The notes under the pieces were generated by a model. The model saw only the letters and a program-made list of their open reading frames with translations. It searched no databases and was not told the origin of the DNA. Position numbers and translations under genes: made by a program. 64,000 nt of DNA from Candidatus Peribacteria bacterium (GTDB taxonomy: Bacteria; Patescibacteriota; Gracilibacteria; Peribacterales; Peribacteraceae): positions 186,001-250,000 of the forward strand of contig JACKFU010000002.1 in the NCBI GenBank assembly GCA_020632295.1. Reading direction: 5' to 3'. Below, in pieces: positions 51,568 to 59,711 of this stretch; the stretch's first letter is position 1; the number at the start of each line of letters is the position of its first letter.

Positions 51568-53591
51568 GGTTCTACAATAATAGTCTGATTATAGCGACTT
51601 GTGGAACCATTTCTATCCTCCATTATTAGCTCGACAGTAAATTCTCCAACATCCTCAAAGATATGGTCAATTTCCTTCTTTGTGTCTTTCGGATCTGCAT
51701 CTGCCTGAGAGCCATCGCCGAAATCCCAACGAATGTCTTTTGGAACCCCTGTAGAACATTTCCAGTTAAAGAGTACACCACCAAATTGCTTAATCTGCTT
51801 TCGACTCATATTAAAGCAGGCATTTAATACTGGAGCCCGCACAGTGATGGTTTTTGTCGCAGTCTCTGTTCGCCCAGAGAGTGTATTGATCGTTAGAGTT
51901 ACTGTGTACTCGCCTGCCTGTGTGTACTCGTACTCCTCTCGTGCACCACTGAAACGTTGTGCACTGTTTTCTCCATCTCCAAAATCCCAAATAAATCCCG
52001 TAATTTCATCACCGGGTACGTACGTTGCTGATGCGTCAAATTTAACGACTTCTGGTGCTACTGGTTGAATAGGGCGCACTTCAAAGTCAACAAATTGTGA
52101 TTTGGGTTGCACTTCCAATTCGATGACTTTCCGCATCACGCGTCCTTCCGCATCCTTCCCAAGAAGAATGAGGTTATACATTCCTTCATCACGATAGATT
52201 GCTTTCAGTGTTGTATCGGTTGATGTCACCTGCGTCGCTCGCTCTGGTTCCCACCAAAAGTCAATAAGTGGCACCGTCGTCGCTGGTGTAAGGCTTAGAG
52301 AAACTGGAGCTTCTGCTACAATACGTTTTCCATCGATGACGGGGTGTGAACCATCAAACGACAAATCTGATATGCTGAGATTCTCAACGACTTTTACTAC
52401 CTTTGTCGCTTTTGCAATTTCTCCATTCAAGTTTCTTGCAGATGCCTTTACTTGATATACACGTCTATTGCGGAAGGTATGGCCAATACGGTCTCCTTTT
52501 TCTTCGGGGGTGTTGTCATCAAAATCCCACGTAATTTCCTGGAGAGGCTCCTCTGTCACCAAGCGGAAGATGACCTGGAACGGTGGAGGACTTTCGAGGA
52601 AATCCGGCGTTGTTTCTATGCTCACTGGGAAAGGATTTGGAAGAGGCTCTCGTATCTCAAGTATCCTCGAGTAGGAATTCTGTGTTTGATTCGTAAAGAA
52701 TATTGTTACGTCTACTTTATGTTCTCCTATCGTTAGAAATGTATGTGTTGTTTCAAGTGCTGAACCTGTTTCATCTGGTATGCCGTCTTCGTTGAAATCC
52801 CACTGTACTTCTCGTACGTGGATATCTTTACTCTCTGGAATAAGATGCGAAACACTAAATTTTATTGGCTCATCAACAACGGGGACAAACGGCGTGTACG
52901 AAAAAACTGCCTTTGGAATTACAATACGACGTGTGAGTTTTCTGGATGATCCGTCACTTAACCTCAGTCGTACACTTACGTTGTACCCGCCTTGTCTATC
53001 GAAATACGCTGTAGATTCCGGCGTGACTGTTTCCTCATTTACCTCTCCATCGCTATCAAAATCCCATTCGAACGATTTTACACCGAGTCCTCTTCTCTTC
53101 AGAGTATCTACAGCACGCTGTGTACTAAAGGTAATAGAGAGTGGCGCTATGAGCTCTACCGTTTCTGCTGGGCTTATTACATCAAGGTTCAATGCAGGTT
53201 CCTGGACAATCCAATACGGAACAAATCCGCTCATCAAAAGTCCTGGCAAGATAAACAGGCCAATACGTGCAAGTCCTGTATAGCGAACTGCATCGGGTAC
53301 TGTCCCTGTTTTTCCGATGCGCATCACCGCTACTGAACCTACGAGAACAAATCCTAATGCACCCATCATAGCAATGAGTTTTCCGATCGGCACAAAACTA
53401 TCCCATGTCCCTGAGCCATCTGGAAGAATTGCGAGGAGGAAAAAAGACCATGCAATATAGAGTGCATACGGAATACCAATCATTGTTATTAACGCAAACT
53501 TTGCGCGTGACATCACATCACTCTTTTCTGGTGCCTTCTGTCTGGGCTCCGGTGGCGGAGAAATGCCGTCAATATTTTTAGCGTTCTTCAT
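51564..53591 (-). CDS. Membrane protein with tandem PKD domains
   Basis: 675 residues from ATG 53591, which overlaps the preceding gene by 14 bases; a longer frame to 53651 lies wholly in that gene. Residues 20-160 hold three membrane helices (FALITMIGIPYALYIAWSFF; AMMGALGFVLVGSVAVM; IGLFILPGLLMSGFVPYWIV). The rest has at least five PKD-like beta domains marked by WDFDSDGE, WDFNEDGIPDE, WDFDDNTPEE, WDFGDGENS and WDFGDGSQADAD. PKD domains mediate surface protein-protein or glycan contacts. It is the fourth gene of a five-gene operon. Confidence 0.85.
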   Translation of the reverse strand: MKNAKNIDGISPPPEPRQKAPEKSDVMSRAKFALITMIGIPYALYIAWSFFLLAILPDGSGTWDSFVPIGKLIAMMGALGFVLVGSVAVMRIGKTGTVPDAVRYTGLARIGLFILPGLLMSGFVPYWIVQEPALNLDVISPAETVELIAPLSITFSTQRAVDTLKRRGLGVKSFEWDFDSDGEVNEETVTPESTAYFDRQGGYNVSVRLRLSDGSSRKLTRRIVIPKAVFSYTPFVPVVDEPIKFSVSHLIPESKDIHVREVQWDFNEDGIPDETGSALETTHTFLTIGEHKVDVTIFFTNQTQNSYSRILEIREPLPNPFPVSIETTPDFLESPPPFQVIFRLVTEEPLQEITWDFDDNTPEEKGDRIGHTFRNRRVYQVKASARNLNGEIAKATKVVKVVENLSISDLSFDGSHPVIDGKRIVAEAPVSLSLTPATTVPLIDFWWEPERATQVTSTDTTLKAIYRDEGMYNLILLGKDAEGRVMRKVIELEVQPKSQFVDFEVRPIQPVAPEVVKFDASATYVPGDEITGFIWDFGDGENSAQRFSGAREEYEYTQAGEYTVTLTINTLSGRTETATKTITVRAPVLNACFNMSRKQIKQFGGVLFNWKCSTGVPKDIRWDFGDGSQADADPKDTKKEIDHIFEDVGEFTVELIMEDRNGSTSRYNQTIIVEP

Positions 53592-54474
53592 TGAAAAGGG
53601 CATCGGGCGGTAATGCAAACAGCACTGCTGGGGTAAACTGCACGGCTCCAACAGGCGGTTCTATGGTTGGAGCAGCATTTTGATTACGGAACGTCAATGT
53701 TAACGACGTATCGAGTGTTGCCTGAGCGGAAGTATGCAAAGACGAAATATTCCACAAGACTTTCTGTACGTAAAATGTTTCTGCATCTATCCAAATCTCC
53801 CCCTCTGCAACTGTGTCCTTGAGCGATGCTCTTACCTCGTCTGTCTCTACCTTGAGTGCTTCGAGGTATGAAAATAGTTTTTCTTTATCCAGCTCTACTA
53901 CGTAGTGATATGACATTTTCCCGTTAAATTCTGTTATTCCTTTGTCTGCTATTACAGTGATAACACTCGCCTGAGCTTGTAGAAGCCGTGGGTCTGGCGT
54001 TACGGTCGTCGATTGTGGCGCAGCATCCTGTGAAGGGAGCTGCCACCATGTTCCTGCGAGTTTTCCGATAACATCGGGCTGAAACAAGGCGCTGTTTGGT
54101 TGGGAAGTTAGTGAGTGAATATTCAAGTAGACCTCATCTTTTCCCATAACCACTACTTCGACTGTGCCATCGATAGTAGAGTCACCATTGGTACTATCAG
54201 TAATTTCTGCCGTCACATCTGTTTGGAAGCGCACCTGCTTTCCTGCGTGTTGAATAATGCCATCCATGCGTACGACACCCTCTGCCGTCCAAGTGTTGCC
54301 TGAATCCATATCGAAATCTGCAGTAATAAGGTACTGCGACGAATCTAATTTTTGGCTTTCCGATGCAGTGCGCTGTAGTACTTCTTCTGGAAGAAGTGAC
54401 TCTCCAGGCGCATGAACAGTTGTGCAACCGACAAGAAGAATGCCGACGAGAGGGAGGAGATGACTTAGGCGCAT
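53578..54474 (-). CDS. Hypothetical lipoprotein
   Basis: 298 residues from ATG 54474. The signal MRLSHLLPLVGILLVGC ends in a lipobox with Cys17. The mature part is beta-rich with long strands (WTAEGVVRMDGIIQHAGKQV, GTVEVVVMGKDEVYLNIH). This recalls half-barrel lipid carriers such as LppX/LolA, but the likeness is only in general pattern. It overlaps the PKD gene and probably works with it at the cell surface. Confidence 0.7.
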   Translation of the reverse strand: MRLSHLLPLVGILLVGCTTVHAPGESLLPEEVLQRTASESQKLDSSQYLITADFDMDSGNTWTAEGVVRMDGIIQHAGKQVRFQTDVTAEITDSTNGDSTIDGTVEVVVMGKDEVYLNIHSLTSQPNSALFQPDVIGKLAGTWWQLPSQDAAPQSTTVTPDPRLLQAQASVITVIADKGITEFNGKMSYHYVVELDKEKLFSYLEALKVETDEVRASLKDTVAEGEIWIDAETFYVQKVLWNISSLHTSAQATLDTSLTLTFRNQNAAPTIEPPVGAVQFTPAVLFALPPDALFNEER

Positions 54475-54517
54475 GCAAGAAGGGTGCCAGTATTGTGCCA
54501 GATAAAAGCTCTTCAAT

Positions 54518-55453
54518 CTAGCGACCACGCTTTGGGGCCGCCTCGATATCTGCAGATTCCTCTATCTGTAACTGAATCGTTCTACTTCGGCTTGCGCGAA
54601 TATCTCCACGAAGGGAATATTGCAATGTTTGATTTTTTTGTAACACAAGCGGCGGATTAAACGTAAGTCGAACAGCATCACCTGTCAGGCTTGTTGCTAC
54701 ATCGGACACTTTTCTATTTCTGAACTCTAGAAATATGTTCTTGAGATCGTCATTTCGTGCACTTCCGCTATTTGTAAACGTCATAGCATAGACATAATGA
54801 TCATCTTTATTGTCAGCTGAAAGAGTAAACCGCCCAAGGCGTTGCCGTGAACCATAATGAACACGCTCATTTACTTTTAAATACTCGATGCTGATTTGAC
54901 CAACCGGTGGCCCTGCTGTCCTTTGCGGGCGTGTAAAATCGCCAAGCTGCTGGTCGATACGCACAGTTGCCTTTTTCGCATCTATACCTTTTAGCTCGAA
55001 TGTATGCTCTCCAGCAGGCGATGCATTTTCGGAGATATCTGCGTAAACACTTATATCTTCCTCGGTACATTTGGGAATAACCACGTTGCGTAGTGATAGG
55101 TCTAGTAAGCCATCACGCTTCTCTACACTCCGTGCCTGTGATATGCGTACACCACGATGCAGAGCATACACAGCGCTGATATCACTGTTTTCACCCAGTC
55201 CCCTACGCTGAATGGTGATAGTTTGAATCGGTATGTCGTCTGCGCAACTTGCGCTAAGGCGAAGTTTAAGCATTTCTACGCGTGTAGAGCCGGGAGCTAT
55301 AGATCCTGCTTTTGCTGTAGATGCTGTTACTGTCAATGCTCCACGTTGTTCTACAGTACGAATATACTCAACGCTTTTATCTTCTCGATATGGCACAGTC
55401 ACCGGTGTTTGAAACTGGTGAAGAAAATAGGCTACGAGTACTGAGTGGATCAT
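54518..55453 (-). CDS. Exported beta-sandwich hypothetical protein
   Basis: 311 residues. The start is only weakly hydrophobic (IHSVLVAYFLHQF), so it may be exported by an atypical signal. Two similar beta modules follow: residues about 55-155 (LKLRLSASCADDIPIQTI, VYADISENASPAGEHTFEL) and about 190-300 (RLGRFTLSADNKDDHYVYA, QYSLRGDIRASRSRTIQLQI). The repeat suggests an extracellular structural role. It starts 5 bases after the aminopeptidase stop and precedes the lipoprotein gene. Confidence 0.65.
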   Translation of the reverse strand: MIHSVLVAYFLHQFQTPVTVPYREDKSVEYIRTVEQRGALTVTASTAKAGSIAPGSTRVEMLKLRLSASCADDIPIQTITIQRRGLGENSDISAVYALHRGVRISQARSVEKRDGLLDLSLRNVVIPKCTEEDISVYADISENASPAGEHTFELKGIDAKKATVRIDQQLGDFTRPQRTAGPPVGQISIEYLKVNERVHYGSRQRLGRFTLSADNKDDHYVYAMTFTNSGSARNDDLKNIFLEFRNRKVSDVATSLTGDAVRLTFNPPLVLQKNQTLQYSLRGDIRASRSRTIQLQIEESADIEAAPKRGR

Positions 55454-55457
55454 ACGT

Positions 55458-56660
55458 TTAGACAGTAAATTTTCCGTCGTTGTAGATTACTTTTTCGCTT
55501 CCATCTGCAAGTAGTGCCGTTACCGTTCTATCTTCAGTTGAGATGATATCGGTATGCTCCACAGAATCATTGTATCCCATCTTCTCCCACTCCTTTTTTG
55601 TAGGCTTGGATGGGTCCCCGTCGAAACAATCTTTGTAAGCTGCACCCAGTGCTACGTGCGTGTTTCCGTAGCGACCACCGATGTTCTCATCAAACAGTGT
55701 ATTTGCCGTAAACTTCGTAATACGCGACACACGAGAATCGGTCAGCGAGAACTCTCCGAGCTTGTTGGCATTCTTCTGCTTGATCATATTCTCAATAAGC
55801 TTCTTTCCTTTTTTGGCATCTACTTTCACTACTTTTCCGTTTTTAAACTCGAGACGAATGCCTTCTGCACGATTGCCGTAACGGTATAATGGCTGATTAA
55901 AATAGATATAGCCTTCCGTCCCGCGCCAGTCGGGTGACGTAAAGATTTCGTACGACGGAATGTTGCGTCCGCTTCCCCCAAACCACGCACGCCTCTCTCC
56001 GATCTTAACACGAAGATCAATATTCTTTCCCTTCACGTGTACCCACTGGATCTTCATGGAATCCAACTGCTTCTTGACGCGCATTTGCTCTTTTTGAATG
56101 GCTTTCCATTCGGCAATAGGATCTTTTTTGTCGAGGTAGCATGCCTCTTCGATGGTTTGCCAGTACTGCTTCAGGGACATACCTGCTTCTTTTGCCATTG
56201 CCTGCGTGCCGTAGAGGGCAAGCGTCCAGGTGAACTTCCCTTTATTTTCTTTTTCGTTGAGCCACTCTCGTACTTTCTTCTTGCTCTGCATAGACTTGAA
56301 GATTTTTGCTGGATCAACCTTGGAAAGCTCGAATGGATCGACATCAGAAATAATGGAGATAGAGTGGTCAATTTCATCGCAGCGTGCATGAATGTACTTC
56401 TCCGGGAAGTACGTCAGCTGGCTGTCACTTGCAAGTGCAAAGTAATCTTTAGAAATTCCTGTCGGAATCAACCGAAGCATTGGGTGTGCACCTGCTTGTA
56501 ATATCGCCTTATGGAGTTCAACGAGTAAAGGTTTAGCAACGTCATCAACAACACATTGTACTACTTCACCCTTCTTTACGCCTTTTCCGCTATTTAAAGC
56601 AAAGTTCACAAGGAGATCTGCGTATTTTTCCAATGTTTTCTTTGGGGGTTCGTAGGTCAT
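55458..56660 (-). CDS. M29-family aminopeptidase
   Basis: 400 residues, as usual for M29 (AmpS/AmpT-like) metallopeptidases. Metal-site regions are recognisable: GGSGRNIPSYEIFTSPD, GNRAEGIRLEF, TKFTANTLFDENIGGRYGNT, HVALGAAYKDCFDG and SVEHTDIIS. Its start YEPPKKTLEKYADLLVNFAL also fits the family. It removes N-terminal residues from peptides in the cytoplasm, which suits an organism living on imported peptides. ATG 56660 is chosen because the longer frame runs into the divergent gene. First in an operon with four envelope genes. Confidence 0.9.
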   Translation of the reverse strand: MTYEPPKKTLEKYADLLVNFALNSGKGVKKGEVVQCVVDDVAKPLLVELHKAILQAGAHPMLRLIPTGISKDYFALASDSQLTYFPEKYIHARCDEIDHSISIISDVDPFELSKVDPAKIFKSMQSKKKVREWLNEKENKGKFTWTLALYGTQAMAKEAGMSLKQYWQTIEEACYLDKKDPIAEWKAIQKEQMRVKKQLDSMKIQWVHVKGKNIDLRVKIGERRAWFGGSGRNIPSYEIFTSPDWRGTEGYIYFNQPLYRYGNRAEGIRLEFKNGKVVKVDAKKGKKLIENMIKQKNANKLGEFSLTDSRVSRITKFTANTLFDENIGGRYGNTHVALGAAYKDCFDGDPSKPTKKEWEKMGYNDSVEHTDIISTEDRTVTALLADGSEKVIYNDGKFTV

Positions 56661-56667
56661 TAGTGGC

Positions 56668-56682
56668 AGTATACAGCATACT
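56668..56682. promoter_or_regulatory. Overlapping divergent -10 elements in an inverted repeat
   Basis: AGTATACAGCATACT is an inverted repeat with arms AGTAT and ATACT. On the minus strand TATACT lies 7 bases from the aminopeptidase ATG (56660). On the plus strand CATACT lies 5 bases from the ATG at 56688. The 27-base gap can hold only leaderless divergent promoters. The symmetry could also be an operator. Confidence 0.45.
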
Positions 56683-56687
56683 GACTC

Positions 56688-57704
56688 ATGAGTGAATTTC
56701 CTGATAAAAATGCGGCAACATACATGCGCAGAGACGACCCTAAGGGTGCCTGGCATATGCGAAGCGAAGACGATGTGGAAACACTGTATTACTACCTACA
56801 GCAGCGCTGTGAGGAGCAGATGAGACATAACCCTGATGGAGCCCTTGCAGAAGCTATGGAGTTTTATGGACTCGATCCATCGTGGCTTGCTATTGAAGTG
56901 CCATTGCATAGTGACGCGGATTTCTTACTTGAAGGATTTAGAGTAGACATTGATCTCCCTGTTTGGCTTGGAAGGTTTAAAGCTGGTGCATCATTCCGCG
57001 CAATATTTTCCACTCTTCAGAATGAAATTACTTCGCTTCCAAAAAATGGCCTAGAGGCAATTGAACGCTATGCTGGCGAAATTGATAAGCGCGTTGAACG
57101 CATTCAAAGCATTCCAAGAGAGAATGGGGAGAATAAGACACCATATACTCTCACTGAGATCGGCAAAGATACGCGTTATGGCGACTATACGATCACATAC
57201 ACTTTTCCTGATGCTCGGTGCACGAAACGCAGCGAATGTATGAAACATGCGCAATACATTCGAAAGAAAATTCACTTTGCTATTGATGATACGCTCTTTG
57301 AGCGATTTGCTATCGATACCAGCCCAACAAACCCTTGGACTGTTCGTCTACATCGCTATCGCCTAGACTATATTCGTCGGTTCAAGTATTTATTTAGGCA
57401 ATTAGAGCACCTGAATGGGGTCCATATACTGGAGGCTGACAGAGAGGTGCCAGATGGATACGAACAACATGATGATGACGACTTTCTCGTGTTAGCGAGC
57501 GAAATAACACGAGATTTCCCTGAAGCAACGCTCCTCGAGCTTCATGGCAGGCTACAAGAGATGCTAGAAGACTATCAAAAGATTATTCTTAGTATTTATG
57601 AGCTAAAACAGGAATTCGATGAAGATGTAGATCATCCAGACCTTGAAAAAGACTGCGATAAGCCAGAGGGAGTCACCGTGGAAATACACAAGAAAAGCAA
57701 GTAG
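56688..57704 (+). CDS. Hypothetical cytoplasmic protein, 338 residues
   Basis: Soluble, charged and rich in aromatic residues, with no signal or membrane helix. The N-terminal half has SEDDVETLYYYLQQRCEEQ and DIDLPVWLGRFKAGASF. The C-terminal half is helical and likely coiled (ELHGRLQEMLEDYQKIILSI). No family is recognised. It begins a plus-strand run with two STAS-like genes, each with its own promoter, so a link to them is only positional. Confidence 0.7.
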   Translation: MSEFPDKNAATYMRRDDPKGAWHMRSEDDVETLYYYLQQRCEEQMRHNPDGALAEAMEFYGLDPSWLAIEVPLHSDADFLLEGFRVDIDLPVWLGRFKAGASFRAIFSTLQNEITSLPKNGLEAIERYAGEIDKRVERIQSIPRENGENKTPYTLTEIGKDTRYGDYTITYTFPDARCTKRSECMKHAQYIRKKIHFAIDDTLFERFAIDTSPTNPWTVRLHRYRLDYIRRFKYLFRQLEHLNGVHILEADREVPDGYEQHDDDDFLVLASEITRDFPEATLLELHGRLQEMLEDYQKIILSIYELKQEFDEDVDHPDLEKDCDKPEGVTVEIHKKSK

Positions 57705-57717
57705 CCAATATTTCTTC

Positions 57718-57747
57718 TTGCTACCTGTTCGAAAAGAAGTATAGAAT
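57718..57747 (+). promoter_or_regulatory. Promoter of STAS-like gene 1
   Basis: TTGCTA (57718-57723), 18 bases, TAGAAT (57742-57747), then AGTTTTC and the ATG. The 7-base gap means a leaderless mRNA. The box AATAGTTTTCATGGCTGAA is shared with the next gene. Confidence 0.65.
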
Positions 57748-57754
57748 AGTTTTC

Positions 57755-58075
57755 ATGGCTGAACATCCCACCCCATTTGTTTCCCATATAGATGGCCAGT
57801 GTACGGAGATCGGATTTCGCAATTCGCTATCAAAATTACCAACCGACCGGGATCTTATTCTGGATATGAGTGATATTTCCTTCATGACGGAGGAGATGGC
57901 AGGAGACATTGTTGTTCTCTATAAATATCTTACATCTACAGCTCATAAACTCTGGCTTGTACTCGCAAATAAGCAGCCCATTGAGAAATTAGCACGGACA
58001 AACCTTCATACTCTTTTTCCCGTGCGAAGTTCTGTGCAGGAAGTACTCGAAGAAGCGAGAAACGTAGCTTCTTGA
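57755..58075 (+). CDS. STAS-like protein without the phosphorylatable serine
   Basis: 106 residues. The pattern DLILDMSDISFMTEEMAGDI, then HKLWLVLANKQPIEKLARTN resembles the STAS fold of anti-sigma-factor antagonists (SpoIIAA-like). The usual Asp-Ser at the start of the key helix reads Thr-Glu here, so phosphorylation control is unlikely. It is a paralogue of the next gene (STAHK/R, WLVL/WIIT, VRSSVQEVLEEA versus LRSTVKEAYDEL). No anti-sigma kinase lies nearby. Confidence 0.6.
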   Translation: MAEHPTPFVSHIDGQCTEIGFRNSLSKLPTDRDLILDMSDISFMTEEMAGDIVVLYKYLTSTAHKLWLVLANKQPIEKLARTNLHTLFPVRSSVQEVLEEARNVAS

Positions 58076-58101
58076 TTTGTCCTTTCAAAAAGGAATACAA
58101 T
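58072..58101 (+). promoter_or_regulatory. Promoter of STAS-like gene 2
   Basis: TTGATT (58072-58077), 18 bases, TACAAT (58096-58101), then AGTTTTC and the ATG at 58109. Spacing and the downstream box equal those of STAS-like gene 1. The -35 overlaps the last codon and stop of that gene. Confidence 0.65.
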
Positions 58102-58108
58102 AGTTTTC

Positions 58109-58600
58109 ATGGCTGAAGGCTACCGCTACTTCGACGAAGGGTTACAAGGAGATGTAGGTCGGCATACAGATGAAACTTTTCAGCAAAAACAAGACGCATT
58201 TTTATCTGCCATGTTTCGTACTCCTCTTCGCTCTGAACTTGCAACAGATTCTGAGGAAGAGATCGTGCTCCCCGCACGACCATTTCATATTGTAAAGGTA
58301 GGACTTGCAAAGATATACGATTATGACTCCCATCATGAGTTTCAAAAGATTTTAAAGGAAATCCCTGATCATTTAGATGTGATGCTCGACATGTGTGATG
58401 TTTCGCACATCGATTCAATGACTGTGGGTTTGCTGTTAACCCTACATAAACGCATGCACAGTACTGCTCATCGATGCTGGATCATTACTGCACAGCAACA
58501 GCCAGTTGATAAAGTGAATACAATGAGAATGAATACCGTTTTCTTTTTACGAAGCACAGTCAAAGAAGCGTACGACGAATTGCTGCAGCTTGCCTTGTAG
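58109..58600 (+). CDS. STAS-like protein with conserved Asp-Ser
   Basis: 163 residues. An N-terminal extension of about 55 residues (HTDETFQQKQDAFLSAMF) precedes the STAS-like domain: HLDVMLDMCDVSHIDSMTVG with S103 where anti-sigma antagonists are phosphorylated, then LHKRMHSTAHRCWIITAQQQ. In SpoIIAA-type systems this serine switches binding to an anti-sigma kinase. Partner unknown; the sigma factor at 10.4 kb is far away. The next features are the Ile-type attenuator locus. Confidence 0.65.
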   Translation: MAEGYRYFDEGLQGDVGRHTDETFQQKQDAFLSAMFRTPLRSELATDSEEEIVLPARPFHIVKVGLAKIYDYDSHHEFQKILKEIPDHLDVMLDMCDVSHIDSMTVGLLLTLHKRMHSTAHRCWIITAQQQPVDKVNTMRMNTVFFLRSTVKEAYDELLQLAL

Positions 58601-58620
58601 CGAAAATGGCAGAAACTGTC

Positions 58621-58648
58621 TTGACGGTAGTACATGTCAGAGTAGGAT
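58621..58648 (+). promoter_or_regulatory. Promoter of attenuator locus A
   Basis: TTGACG (58621-58626), 16 bases, TAGGAT (58643-58648), then 10 bases to the leader-peptide ATG at 58659. Spacing is the same as at locus B. Confidence 0.6.
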
Positions 58649-58658
58649 TAGCGTAATC

Positions 58659-58715
58659 ATGAGTTACCGCTCCATTATCATTAGCATTATTATCCCGCGC
58701 TCGGCGCGAGGGTAG
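58659..58715 (+). CDS. Ile-rich leader peptide of attenuator A
   Basis: Eighteen codons and TAG: MSYRSIIISIIIPRSARG. Six Ile codons (ATT/ATC) in a stretch of seven stand directly before the first hairpin arm. This is the layout of biosynthetic leader peptides such as those of ilv and thr operons: scarcity of charged tRNA-Ile would stall the ribosome on these codons. The stop codon directly follows hairpin region 2, so a ribosome finishing translation would cover that region. No ribosome binding site; predicted to be leaderless. Confidence 0.65.
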   Translation: MSYRSIIISIIIPRSARG

Positions 58716-58768
58716 CTTCTGATATAAAGCCAACCTCATCCCGCCGAGAAGTCGATGCGGGGTTTTTT
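58694..58768 (+). promoter_or_regulatory. Transcription attenuator A with competing hairpins
   Basis: Region 1 CCCGCGC (58694-58700) can pair with GCGCGAGGG (58704-58712, two bases bulged). Region 2 CTCGGCG (58700-58706) can pair perfectly with CGCCGAG (58742-58748), the antiterminator. Region 3 ATCCCGC (58738-58744) pairs with GCGGGGT (58757-58763), followed by TTTTTT (58763-58768), the terminator. Antiterminator and terminator exclude each other. Stalling on Ile codons would free region 2 and favour read-through into the gene at 58788. Confidence 0.7.
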
Positions 58769-58787
58769 GTACTTTTCCACCATTCCA

Positions 58788-59255
58788 ATGTCAGTAGAAA
58801 CAGCACCATTAACAGTTGAACGCGAAGCATCTTCGTTCAAAGATCCTACATTTCTTATCCAAGGCGATACGAAAAATACAATACGCATTCTTGTGAAACA
58901 GCAATATACCCGTGAGCTTGCTCCTCATACAACAGAGGATACCGATTACGAGTCAATCGTAGAATCATATAGCAATGTATTTCATGCACTTCTCCAAGAA
59001 GACTCTTTCTTTATAGAAGTAGAAGGACATGGAAGGAAAACATTTCAATATATTGGCGAACAACGCCATAGTCTATTCAGTGTCCTCATTCGAAGAGACC
59101 GCAAAGAAAGCCAAATGCTATTACAATGTGTAGATCTTGAGCAAGATCAATGTGCATCCCATGAAGAAAAATCACTTTCTCAGCAATCTGCAAAGGCACT
59201 TCTTTTAGGGCTGCAAGCCTACTGTGCAACGAAAAATAATGATGTATTAAAATAA
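58788..59255 (+). CDS. Hypothetical protein controlled by attenuator A
   Basis: 155 residues from ATG 58788, 19 bases after the terminator T-run. The frame upstream to 58755 lies in the terminator and is not used. The protein is soluble with mixed alpha/beta pattern (FLIQGDTKNTIRILVKQQY, EVEGHGRKTFQYIGEQ, KALLLGLQAYCATK). No family recognised. The sequence just before its ATG, CCACCATTCCA, is nearly the same as that before the gene of locus B. The attenuator suggests its product matters when charged tRNA or translation is limiting. Confidence 0.7.
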   Translation: MSVETAPLTVEREASSFKDPTFLIQGDTKNTIRILVKQQYTRELAPHTTEDTDYESIVESYSNVFHALLQEDSFFIEVEGHGRKTFQYIGEQRHSLFSVLIRRDRKESQMLLQCVDLEQDQCASHEEKSLSQQSAKALLLGLQAYCATKNNDVLK

Positions 59256-59476
59256 TTTTAGTTTTTGTCACTACTTTTTGATCAAATTATTTGTTCAATA
59301 AATACTGTGCAATTCCCTTCTGGGAAGAAAAAGTCAGGGAAATAATTCTATACATCTCTACCCCTTGTTCCGCTATATATAACCGTTCTTTACATACTAT
59401 ACCCAGATTACGTACACGAAATGTAGTCAAGTAGTACTAGACATCAAAGCATGCATCCGTAAACTGCCGCGGTCCT

Positions 59477-59608
59477 ATGATTAATCCTACAATAGTACCA
59501 GTGAAGCAATTCACACACCGCCTTCCTGAGTCTGTCGTGGCACTCCACACAGCACTCATCACCCTGATGACCATCAGCATGGTGATGAGCCTCCCAACAC
59601 TCGGGTAA
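59477..59608 (+). CDS. Possible 43-residue membrane peptide
   Basis: The 59256-59774 gap is AT-rich at its left end and holds TATA-like strings without a convincing promoter. An ATG at 59477 opens 43 codons. The peptide begins MINPTIVPVKQFTHRLPESV and ends in a hydrophobic run (VALHTALITLMTISMVMSLP). It could be a small membrane protein, but no ribosome binding site or clear -10 supports it. The remaining part of the gap is attenuator locus B. Confidence 0.35.
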   Translation: MINPTIVPVKQFTHRLPESVVALHTALITLMTISMVMSLPTLG

Positions 59609-59616
59609 CCGGCAGC

Positions 59617-59644
59617 TTGAAATTCTAAGCAGTAGGTGTACACT
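59617..59644 (+). promoter_or_regulatory. Promoter of attenuator locus B
   Basis: TTGAAA (59617-59622), 16 bases, TACACT (59639-59644), then 10 bases to the leader-peptide ATG at 59655. Same spacing as locus A. Confidence 0.6.
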
Positions 59645-59654
59645 CTATGCACAG

Positions 59655-59711
59655 ATGAATAGTGCATACGTCCTCAACTGCTCCCCTATCTCATCCTGCT
59701 GCTGCAGGTAA
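59655..59711 (+). CDS. Cys-rich leader peptide of attenuator B
   Basis: Eighteen codons and TAA: MNSAYVLNCSPISSCCCR, the same length as the locus A leader. Three consecutive TGC Cys codons, preceded by two Ser codons, lie just before the stop. The stop is followed at once by hairpin region 2. Shortage of charged tRNA-Cys would stall the ribosome before region 2 is covered. Confidence 0.62.
   Translation: MNSAYVLNCSPISSCCCR

Noticed and set aside
59437..59667. 76-codon minus-strand ORF in the attenuator B region
   Set aside because: It lies antisense to the promoter, leader peptide start and the 43-codon ORF, and its composition does not look coding.
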